Positions 23,901-34,017 of a stretch of 64,000 nt of DNA are shown piece by piece (the stretch's first letter is position 1; each line of letters opens with the position of its first letter). The DNA is from Bugula neritina (taxonomy: Eukaryota > Bryozoa > Gymnolaemata > Cheilostomatida > Bugulidae). The DNA lies in the NCBI GenBank assembly GCA_964035545.1, contig OZ037771.1:372001-436000 (forward strand). Direction: 5' to 3'. The position numbers were made by a program, and so were the translations under genes. The notes below the pieces were generated by a model that was given only the letters and a program-made list of their open reading frames with translations, was not told the DNA's origin and did no database searches.

Positions 23901-26900
23901 TAACAGACTATTAGAGAGGATATAGTAAGGGACTATTAGAGGGGATGCAGTAATAGACTATTAGAGGGGATATAGTAAGGGACTATTAGAGAGGATATAG
24001 TAAGGGACTATTAGAGAGGATATAGTAACAGACTATTAGAGAGGATATAGTAAGGGACTATTAGAGAGGATATAGTAACAGACTATTAGAGAGGATATAG
24101 TAAGGGACTATTAGAGGGGATACAGTAATAGACTATTAGAGGGGATATAGTAAGGGACTATTAGAGAGGATATAGTAAGGGACTATTAGAGAGGATATAG
24201 TAACAGACTATTAGAGAGGATATAGTAAGGGACTATTAGAGAGGATATAGTAAGGGACTATTAGAGAGGATATAGTAAGGGACTATTAAGGGGGATATAG
24301 ACCTACCAGGCCTTTCTCGTGAGACGACTTGTGTCCTTCACTGACTGGCTTAGCGGAGGGAGGAGCGTGAACTCTAACTGTAGAGCTCTTTGGAGTTGAG
24401 CAGAATATCTTGACTGAGTCAGTTACACACTGCTCTATGTTGATCTCTACACATACCACATTGATGTCTACACATACCACATTGATGTCTACACATACCA
24501 CATTGATCTCTACACATATCACATTGATGTCTACACATACCACATTGATCTCTACACATATCACATTGATGTCTACACATATCACATTGATCTCTACACA
24601 TATCACATTGATGTCTACACATATCAGTTAAGAACTAAATGAAGACTGTGACCAAGTAGAGCTAATGTACCTGGTAGATCGGAGAAGAGCAGAATGCATT
24701 CATTGAATCCATTGGTGAGCAGCCTAGACTTGAGTTGCTGCAGGATGGCTATGCCAATACAGAGGGGGAAGACTGACGCCCCCAACAGAAGGGTGTCCCA
24801 CAGGTGAAACAGTCTATGTAGAGGAAACACGTGAGCGTACATGGTGAGAAACCACGGGATAGCGTAGAGCTGAAGAAATACAGTGTAGAGTATACAGTAT
24901 TACAGTGTAGAATATACAGTATTACAGTGTAGAATATACAGTATTACAGTGTAGAATATACAGTATTACAGTGTAGAGTATACAGTATTACAGTGTAGAG
25001 TATACAGTATTACAACAAGTAAACTCACATCTGGAGAGAAGCCATCCTCTTCAAGGTGATTGCTCAGTTCAGGCTCGTGGAATGCAAGGAGTTGCGAGAA
25101 CATTGCTAAGTATTCCTGGATGACTGCGGAGTTGTCTTTCAGAAAGAAGTTGTAGAGGTACTTTGATATGAACTTAGACAGGCATGCGTACGCCATAGCT
25201 GCAAGACATTGTGTACTGGAGCACATAATACAATACTAAATAGCTGTAATACAGTATCAGATACATATAGGACAATATTGCTCAGATATGATGGTGTTAT
25301 ATATATATCACCTTCATCATTAAAGTTGAGGTAGATGAAGGGGGCAGACAGGGAGTCTAAGCCTTGCCAATAGACATATTGAGGGTGGCTGGTTACCCAA
25401 GCCTTCAACACTCTCTTTAGTCTGCAAAACAAGGGCCACTGAGAATTCCCATTCTACCATTGCAGCTGATATTCAGAAGGTTATACTTCCGTAAACATCT
25501 ACTTCTTGTGTCGACAATACTAATACATGAGATGCATTGAGTCGCTGTTGCTAAAATATTGAAATCTACTTTCTGAGAACAAGTTCTTCATGTGAATACC
25601 TACTTCCTGTAAACACCTACTTCCTGTAAACACCTACTTCCTGTAAACACCTACTTCCTGTAAACACCTACTTCCTGTGAGCCTCCGGAGAAGACATGAG
25701 TTCGTTATATTGATGGCATCTTGGCACATCCACCTCTATCTGTCTGTCTATTGGCTGAGCAGAGACCTTGTCTATCCTATCGTATTGCTTATAGATATCC
25801 CCCTGGCACAGACAGACAACAAACTGTATCGTACCATATTATATTATGCATTATCTCACTGTACATTATTATTATACTATATAATATATATTATCATACT
25901 AAACACACACCCACACAGAACTCACGTTTATAAAACTGAGACTGAGGTTACCTGAACATCCAAGATGGCTGCCCAGGCAGCGGGGCGTACTAGGGGAGGG
26001 ATATCTGTCCTCGACTCCTTCATTATCATGTTCTTAGTGTGAGGGTAGCCTGTGAGGAGACGCTCAAACAGCACAACTCTGTGGAACTGGTACTCCACGT
26101 CCCTCTCCCGGATGACCAGAGGTAACTTGGCAGTCTCAGTGACTGAGCTGTTGACTGCATGTTGCTCTCTGGAATATACAGATAACACCTTATCTATTCC
26201 CTCAGTCTACAGATATCACTTTATCTATCCCTTCAGTCTACAGATATCACTTTATCCTGTAATATTTGACATGACTGACAGCCTACACCACTGTGAACAT
26301 AACCTGGGTTCACTCACTCAGAAATAATAAGAGGGTAGTAGTCCTCAGGGTTCACTTCCGACAATCTCTCACACAGTTGAGTAAGATCTAAGACTACAGT
26401 CCGATCACTATACATTGTGCTCAAGTCATGGGTGGCTCCATACGCGTCCCCTTCCTCAGATACATAACTGTAAGATACCTGTACATGTTAATAATAGGAG
26501 GTGTTATACCTGTACATGTTAATAATAGGAGGTGTTATACCTGTACATGTTAATAATAGGAGGTGTTATACCTGTACATGTTAATAATAGGAGGTGTTAT
26601 ACCCGCACATGTTAATAATAGGAGGTGTTATACCTGTATATGCTAATAATAGGAGGTGTTATACCTGTATATGTTAATAATAGGAGGTGTTATACCTGTA
26701 CATGTTAATAATAGGAGGTGTTATACCTGTACATGTTAATAATAAGAGGTGTTATACCTGTATATGCTAATAATAGGAGGTGTTATACCTGTATATGTTA
26801 ATAATAGGAGAGGTTAAACCTGTACATGCTAATAATAGGAGGTGTTATACCTGTACATGTTAATAATAGGAGGTGTTATACCTGTACATGTTAATAATAG

Positions 26901-29900
26901 GAGGTGTTATACCTGTACATGTTAATAATAAGAGGTGTTATACCTGTATATGCTAATAATAGGAGGTGTTATACCTGTATATGTTAATAATAGGAGGTGT
27001 TATACCTGTACATATAAATAATAGGAGATGCTATACCTGTACATGTTAATAATAGGAGGTGTTATACCTGTACATGTTAATAATAGGAGGTGTTATACCT
27101 GTACATGTTAAAAATAGGAGGGATTATACCTGTACATGTTAATAATAGGAGGGGTTATACCTGTACATGTTAATAATAGGAGGTGTGTTGGTGATGAGTC
27201 CATTAGCCTTCAGCACAGACTCCAAATCTCCTCCAGCCAACTTCCACAAGTAGTATATCTCTGAGAAACTTCTCTCCTTCAGGTGGAAGTAGTCTACCAA
27301 CAGTTCTGTACTTGTGAGATGATGTAATACTGAGAGATGATGTAATACTGAGAGATGATGTAATACTGTGAGATCATGTAATACTGAGATATGATGTAAC
27401 AACAAATGATGATGTAATAGAAGTTACCATCTTCAACAAGCTCCTCAGTAAAATCGTGTATTTGTTGAATGGTAAGGTCTTTACACCTCAGTCCATCGTC
27501 TAACCTCATTGGTTTGTACGTGGGGATAGTCGATAAAACAGGAAGTGGTGGAACAGCAAAGAGACGGTGAGAAAGAAGTGTTGCTGCAGCAGGTCTACAA
27601 AATATTAAACAATATATCAGTGAAGGAGAGAGAAAGTTGGAGGGAAAATTTGGGAAAGTGGTGAGAGCTGGTGGTAGAGGTGAGAGCTGGTGGGAGGTGG
27701 TGGTAGAGGTGAGAGCTGGTGGGAGATGGTGGTAGAGGTGAGAGATGGTGAGATATGGTGGTAGAGGTGAGAGCTGGTGGGAGGTGGTGAGATATGGTGG
27801 TAAAGGTGAGAGCTGGTGGGAGATGGTGGTAGAGGTGAGAGCTGGTGGTAGAGGTGAGAGCTGGTGGTAGAGCTGAGAGATGGTGGTAGAGGTGGGAGAT
27901 GGTAAGAGCTGGTGGGAGGTGGTGGGAGATGGTGGTAGAGGTGTGTAATGAACTAATAATACAGATACATGACTAACCGTTTGGTTGGGTTGACTAGAAG
28001 ACACTCTTTCACCAGGTTCATGAGGTCATTATCAGCAGACTACAAAGGTCAAACATATAATAGCTCTTTAACTAACAGTGAAATATGATTTACATTCACA
28101 CTTCAACGTAGACTACAACTACTAACCAGGATGTTCTGTTGAGCCTGTGGAGCCAGACCTTGCACCAGTTGGTCAAATGCACATTCGACACCAGCAGAGA
28201 GAAGCTGTATTCGTGAATGTATAACATCCGTTACTAGCAAATCCTTACATAACTCCTCACCCTGTAAAGGTGTACCCACACTACTATATACTACTATATA
28301 CTACTATATACTACTATATACTATATACTACTATATATTACACTGTATATACTTACACTACACAGTATATACTTACACTGTATACAGCTACACAACACAC
28401 CGAGTATATATAAGGTACACATACAGCAAGATACTGGAGCAAGACAACTCCTAAGGACCACGTATCCACATTGGGAGGAGATGAAGGATTGACCATCTCA
28501 GTAGCATCACTAGTAGACAGAGTGCGTCTCTTTGTTGTCCCTTCCTCAGCCAGCAGTTGCAAGTCTAGAAGAAACACTTCTGGTGCCATGGAGTTGTAAT
28601 CTCTATAGAATGAATATAGGCTAATGAGCTGCAAATTATGTGCGGGCGTATGTTTATATCGGCTTCTACATTTCATAACTCATTATACAGTGTGTTTTAT
28701 TTCATAACTTATTATACAGTGTGTTTTATTTTATAACTTATTATTCAGTGTGTTTCATAATAAAATTTGATAAAAATGCCCAAAAGTACCATTTCGAAAC
28801 GTAACAGATAATAAATAATCTATGCAGATCCAAATCCTTACATATACATATATATTAAAAGATTCTTAGCATTATTTCATAAGAGTTTAAATATGAGATG
28901 GAAATCTCACCCAATAGGAAAGCTAACAGTAGCACCATTCTCTGTCATGTAATATAGACCAAAATTGGACAACTTCACTGTGCCCTGGAAAAACAAAGTA
29001 AAAAATTGCAGTGTACTAGTAGGTGTGACAAATTACCTGCATTAATAGCAGCGCATAATACACAGGCATGTAGAAGGTGTGTGTTAGTATGTGTGTGAGT
29101 GCACACGCGTGCGACTGCAGTGTGTAAAGTGACATAGTGTGTGTAGTGTTAAAAAGGAACACTTGAGCAAGGAGAAGACAATTCTTAAGTCACTCACATA
29201 ACTATCTAGTAGAACATTGCGGAGAGAGAGATTTCTATGAGTCACTTTACGACTGTGTAGATACGAGAGAGCGCACAGCATTTCATAGGACAGTCTCTTA
29301 GCTGCTTGCAATCTGAAACAGACGCTGAATATGTATAGCGTTTTATATTCTATACAGTAAATAGTAAAACTTACATTGAATATGTATAGCGTTTTATATT
29401 CTATACAGTAAATAGTAAAACTTACATTGAATATGTATAGCGTTTTATATTCTATACAGTAAATAGTAAAACTTACACTGAGTATTTAGAGTGTATTATA
29501 AACTATACAGAAAATAGTAAAACCTACACTGAATATGTATAGCGTATTGTAACTATACATTTGATAGCAAAACATATAATCTAGACTCACTTTGAAGCAG
29601 CCAATAGCAAACCAACAGCATATGCATGCATGTAATAATACATTGAGTTCAACAGATCTTACCTGCAGTCTAGTGACTCTGCTAGCTTAGAGATCAATGT
29701 GTTCTTGTGACCAGCAGATACGACCATAACCTGCTCTACAAACAGGTAACCTTGACCATCTAGTAATGAGAGCTATTAGAAGTTGTATACTATAATCCTG
29801 GCAACTATGACCACAACATGCACTGATGAGTGATAGTTGACAGAGTTATAAAGCAGAGTTACTAAGTTATTCTGTCTAGTAGTAGACACACAGAAGGACT

Positions 29901-30152
29901 GGAGTTGTCCCACCACTTATCAAGTGTCGCAACACTTCAACAGATAGCATACAACATACCGTGCTTGCCTCTTTGCATCTCAATGTAGGAGCAAAGGTTA
30001 GCATGCTCCAGCAAGGTGAGGTACTGGAACCTTCCAAACATTCGGATTGAGTTAGGAGTGAGAGGCAGGCCATTGGAGCCGCATTGGTCGTTGTCATGTG
30101 ATGAGGCGTGGAAGGCTGTGGCATGCAGCTGTCCTGAATCTAAGGGCGCCAT
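20946..30152 (-). CDS. TBCK: TBCK: TBC domain-containing protein kinase-like protein
   Basis: Nineteen exons in phase give 900 residues (human TBCK is 893): 30152-29960, 29759-29663, 29312-29198, 28984-28911, 28602-28425, 28261-28127, 28039-27978, 27594-27428, 27305-27161, 26467-26318, 26168-25952, 25802-25672, 25421-25312, 25198-25029, 24869-24671, 24446-24307, 23269-23121, 22744-22585, 21056-20946. The N-terminal kinase-like domain has [13 protein letters not shown], but HRN124 replaces HRD and NFG144 replaces DFG, so it is a pseudokinase as in other TBCKs. The TBC Rab-GAP domain (about 490-715) keeps IEVDVPR (IxxDxxR arginine finger, R539) and YWQG (YxQ). The C-terminal rhodanese-like domain ([11 protein letters not shown] onward) lacks a catalytic Cys. 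TBCK acts in endolysosomal trafficking and mTOR signalling. The phase at exon 12 requires the donor AGGAA|GTAGGT. Nearly every longer intron holds a private minisatellite. Confidence 0.96.
21067..22495 (+). repeat. 16-bp minisatellite CTACATTACTCAGTCA
   Basis: About 89 copies fill the last TBCK intron (21057-22584). On the gene's strand units read TGACTGAGTAATGTAG, ending in a TAATGTAG word like the real acceptor's TTATTGTAG. Two places insert an extra CACTAGT. Confidence 0.95.
22772..23108 (+). repeat. 31-bp minisatellite in TBCK intron 22745-23120
   Basis: About 11 copies of AGTCACAATACTTGAGTAGT followed by CAAGTAGTGCA. It fills almost the whole intron between exons 17 and 18. Confidence 0.95.
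23375..24300 (+). repeat. 25-bp minisatellite GGATATAGTAAGGGACTATT + AGAGA
   Basis: About 36 copies in TBCK intron 23270-24306. The array ends right at the donor of exon 16: the last unit GGGGGATATAG touches ACCTACCAG, whose reverse complement is CTG|GTAGGT. Confidence 0.95.
24440..24626 (+). repeat. 21-bp minisatellite copying a TBCK acceptor
   Basis: About nine units of CACATTGATGTCTACACATA. On the gene's strand each contains TATGTGTAGA(C/G)ATCAATG; the real acceptor and exon start are TATGTGTAG|AGATCAACATAG. The first exon bases were amplified along with the splice site. Confidence 0.95.
24880..25015 (+). repeat. 22-bp minisatellite TACAGTATTACAGTGTAGAA + TA
   Basis: Six copies in TBCK intron 24870-25028. 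Confidence 0.92.
25594..25680 (+). repeat. 17-bp minisatellite copying a TBCK donor
   Basis: Five copies of CTTCCTGTAAACACCTA. On the gene's strand each reads TAGGTGTTTACAGGAAG, so AGGAA|GTAGGTG recurs. The real exon 12 donor is CACAGGAA|GTAGGTG, at the array edge. Confidence 0.93.
26475..27185 (+). repeat. 31-bp minisatellite copying the end of TBCK exon 9 and its donor
   Basis: About 22 copies in intron 26468-27160. On the gene's strand each unit contains CCTCCTATTATTAACATGTA, then CAG|GTATAA. The exon itself ends CCTCCTATTATTAACATGTA + CAG, so the last 23 coding bases and the donor are repeated throughout the intron. Confidence 0.96.
27313..27402 (+). repeat. Short repeat GAGATGATGTAATACT
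   Basis: Five imperfect 16-17-bp copies in TBCK intron 27306-27427. Confidence 0.9.
27640..27945 (+). repeat. G-rich repeat of GAGCTGGTGG and GAGATGGTGGTAGAGGT words
   Basis: Irregular units fill TBCK intron 27595-27977. On the gene's strand it is a long pyrimidine-rich CACC/CTCTACC tract upstream of the exon 8 acceptor. Confidence 0.9.
28272..28380 (+). repeat. ACTACTATAT repeat
   Basis: About five ACTACTATAT units followed by a TATATACTTACACT duplication in TBCK intron 28262-28424. Confidence 0.88.
29325..29545 (+). repeat. Duplicated unit containing GTATAGCGTTTTATATTCTA
   Basis: Three near-identical copies of about 52 bp and one or two diverged copies in TBCK intron 29313-29662. Confidence 0.9.
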
Positions 30153-32398
30153 GCTGAGCTCACAAAACTAAGAATATGCGTGCATAGTTATTGGCCTGTC
30201 AAATCTTCTTTCTATCAACTGTGATAATCACAGTAATAAGGCTTTGTTTTTATTTTAAGAGCTATAATAGCCATAAAAAAAGAAAATTAAGTTTTTTCCA
30301 TTATGAGCACACTTATTCTTACAACAACTTTAAGGCCATAGTTATCGTAATCATTATAGTCATACCTTTATCACTTGACTTAAAGGATGTTGCTGACTTA
30401 ATTTCAGTTCTAGTTTGGTAGTTGGGTATTACTGAATGTGAAAACCACAAAGTAAGTCACAACGTAAGCAAGCCACTAAGTGTTGCATAGCCCATAACTA
30501 TAACTATAACTATAAGTATAACTACTACTACTACTAGCACTAGTAGAAGTACAAAGAATTAGCTTACTCACTAATAGTAATAGTACTAGTAGTGATGGCA
30601 GTAGTACTACTTTTACTATTACAAATAAAAGTAAACAATCACAATAAAATTGAATATGATTCACAATCATAATGATTTGTGTTAAAGATGTTGATATTCA
30701 TATTGTCATTGATAATCATAAATAGTATTACAATTACATTTACTCGAACTCGAATACTACTAATCAATAATCAAGATGTAATATTAATTATTATTATATC
30801 ATTGAATGTCTTGTGTTTGTAAGCAAGTTCAAAAGCTATGAAGCATGGTAAACCACACTGATCAAATACAATGGGGCAAAACCATTCAAAATATTCTGCA
30901 GTGAGACGAAAGCAATCAACTCAAACTGCAACAATTTGGCTATATAAATTCCGGAAATCAAGAAGTCCTGCTGCAACATTAAAACTGGTGAATACGCACA
31001 TTTTATTACCTGCCCCACACCCTCGCATTTCAAAATAAGTCAACTATGCAGTATGCTTACAATTTGGGCAGTTTATTTGAAAAACGGTTTGTCAAATTAC
31101 TGTGAGAAAAAATTATGTACGCCACAATTGCCAAAATCCTAAGCAATATTATACAAGTATCTCTTCTTTTAATCGCGACCCTGCATATGATAAATAACAT
31201 AAACTCCTTTATTTGAACTTGTGTGAACAGTGGTTATTCGCTGAAATCATACTAAAATCAAAGATGAAATATTTATATTAATAATATAAATAATAGTTTT
31301 CTTAGTTTTAATTCAGTTTGTGTGTACAAATTAAAATTTTTGTTGGCAATATTAATACGGAAGTAGCAGTATATCAATATGCTTTAGTATTGAAAGTTAG
31401 TAACACTATGTAGTATTTTAAATTGTTTAAATTTTTTATTTAGATTTCAGAATTACTATTAGTATTACTTATTAGTTATTACTATTAGTATTACTATTAG
31501 TATTAGTATAAGTATTACTATTAGTATTACTAATACTAATACTAATAGTACTAGTAGGTTTAGTTTTTACTATTTAAATACTACTACTAGTAGTACTAGT
31601 AGTAGTACTACTAGTACTTCACCACTACTACTTTTAGGACCAGAAGTAGGCTTGTACAGTTATAGTAACACTAGCATTATCGGTGTGAGTATCAATATGA
31701 CTATGACTATGAGTACTACTAGTACTACTAATTTAAATTGTAATAATATTAGTAATAATAATAATAATTACTATTGTTAAGTTGATGAGGAGTAAGACTG
31801 CTTTATCTATAAGATTAAGTATATCTGGCATCTCTCTTGTTAAGCTTAGGCATCAAAATTGTTGTCTTTTAACTTAAACTTAATATATTATAATTATTAT
31901 TTTCAATAATAACTACAATTGAAAACACTGCCAGTGTCATTTTGTTTTTAGCATAATTTGAATTATGTCTCTAAAAATCTATCTTTATTTTGAATATAAG
32001 TATAATTGTGATTGTATCCACTCTCATTTTTTCAGAAAAAAAGTTTTAAAATTTAATAATAATTTGTTAACAGTGACATAAAGTCTTACACCCCTTTATA
32101 GCTAAATTTATAATTAATTGTGAAATTGTGATTTTTTGATGTTCTTTAATATAAGTAATAAATATAATCATTATGATCATCATAAGACTTTAATCCAATA
32201 AATTTAATGGCAAGTTGACAATATCAATCTTTGAGTTGTCCTCTTTCTTAGACTTGATTCCGAATCCTTAACTGTGTAGCTTTTGCAAATGTTACAGGCT
32301 CCTTTTTGCTATCGCTTAATCATTTACTATTCCGTGTTTGCCATGCAGTGTCAACAAATATGTTGCATCTAACAAACTAAGGTTTGATGTAGCTTAGA
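30153..32398. other. Divergent intergenic spacer between TBCK and CHMP6
   Basis: The two genes point away from each other across 2.2 kb. The spacer is AT-rich and holds loose ACTATTAGTATT and TACTAGTAG words at about 30490-30620 and 31440-31760, including an imperfect palindrome at about 31510-31550. I see no further gene, RNA or clear core-promoter motif. Confidence 0.6.
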
Positions 32399-33392
32399 AT
32401 GGGGAATTTATTTGGAAAGTCAAAGCCGAAGCAATCCACAACATCCAGAGTTACAGAAGCTGATAAAGCTGTGTTGCAGCTTAAACAACAGAGAGACAAG
32501 CTGAAACAGTACCAGAAAAAATTGACGTTGTCACTAGAACGAGAACGGCTGTTGGCGAAATCTCTTTTACAAGATGGTGAGTTGAAAGTAAGGAGCCACT
32601 TGATCAGAGTTCATTCAAACACAAATTTATTTATATCATATTTTTTTTAAAGAGCATTTCTTTTTTAAATTTGTGAATTGTTTTAATTAGGCAAAAGAGA
32701 AAAAGCAAAGCTGTTGTTAAGGAAAAAGAAGTTTCAAGAGGGATTAATTGATAAAACCGAATCGCAGCTGGAGACAATAGAGCAGCTGGTTCACGACCTA
32801 GAGTTTGCTCAGATTGAGTCTCAAGTGCTCAATGGGTTGAAGAGTGGCAATGAATCACTGAAGAAGATGCAGCAACTCGTGTCACTGGAGGATGTAGAGA
32901 AGATAATGGACGAGACTGCAGATGCAGTGGAATACCAGAGACAGATCAGCGACTTGCTGTCAGGAGGATTGTCGGATCAAGACGAGTCAGAGGTAGGTCA
33001 ACTCTAATGTCTTGCTAAACATCAATAGCGTGTAATATAGAGAGACGTCAAGTAAGTTTATCACGAGCATGCTATTAATGTTGAACCAGGGCTTGGTTTG
33101 CTGGTATTTATTCTGCTTCAATATGCCACCTCCATAATGCCAATGTTTTAAAGAGCAATATTGTAAGAGGTCTTGTTGCTAGAAAGTTTTGGTAGTTTAT
33201 GTTGTGCTATTCGTTCTGCTATTTTAGGTATTGGATGAGCTAAACGAACTGCTAGCAGCCGAGTCTGAGCAGATAGAAGAGGACGTGCAGCTTCCTGATG
33301 TTCCTCACACTGAACTTCCTGCGGCTGCCTCAACAGAAGCTACGACAGCGAAAGAGAAGTCATCGACCAGACAGGCTGTGTTGGCTTCATAA
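32399..33392 (+). CDS. CHMP6: Charged multivesicular body protein 6 (ESCRT-III Vps20)
   Basis: Three exons (32399-32576, 32691-32992, 33228-33392) join in phase to give 214 residues, near the roughly 200 of human CHMP6. It starts MGNLFGKSK, an N-terminal Gly2 myristoylation signal typical of CHMP6/Vps20. Basic helices follow (LKQQRDKLKQYQKKLTLSL, EKAKLLLRKKKFQEGLIDKT) and then the acidic SNF7 C-terminal half (LEDVEKIMDETADAVEYQRQ; DELNELLAAESEQIEED). CHMP6 bridges ESCRT-II to ESCRT-III and nucleates SNF7/CHMP4 polymers on endosomes, in cytokinesis and in membrane repair. Introns are short and repeat-free, unlike the neighbours. It converges on CUL4, with 625 bp between the two stop codons. 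Confidence 0.95.
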
Positions 33393-34017
33393 ACGACTCA
33401 TCACACAACATCGAGTCAAGAAATTACCTCTTGAGCTAATAGTATAGAAAGGAGAAATTGGTTGGGAAATAGTGTATCACAAGAAGGTTTTATTGAACTA
33501 ATATGTTTACCAACATTCTCATTTGACACAAGGTCACGAACGGAAACTTTGTAACAGATCTGTATATTTATTATAAAAACAATCAGTAAATATTTTTTAT
33601 ACTAGATCTTAATAATCATTTTTTAGAAATAACCTGAATTGAATTTATACACCACATTTGTATAGTACTATGAAGTGTTTGTACACATTATATTATACAA
33701 TGCTTTAACAAATCTAACATCAGAAATAAACCAAGTACATGCATTCTGTACAGTCAGCAGATAGCGTGTGTTCTAACAGCAGGAAACTGTTAAGAGGGGT
33801 TATGGGAGACCATCCCAACCAGTATGAGAGGAGTAACTGAAATATTTTTTCACACCACTGTTTGTCACTAAATGACTCAAGATGCACAAATATAACAAAT
33901 CTGGCCAATCACAGAAGCCTATACAAGTTGCTACTGGAAGCCTGTCATTACAATATATACAGAGAGGCTTATTTTAATCATAGAAAGGATGTGTGTTGGG
34001 CAGCAGTAACTAAGCAA
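33393..34017. other. Convergent spacer holding the 3' UTRs of CHMP6 and CUL4
   Basis: AT-rich sequence of 625 bp between two stop codons on opposite strands. I see no repeat array and no further gene. Short ORFs here lack any recognisable protein. Confidence 0.6.

Noticed and set aside
24998-25226. Read-through of TBCK exons as separate small genes
   Set aside because: Each of these ORFs is one exon of TBCK with intron extensions; phases and homology join them into a single 900-residue protein.
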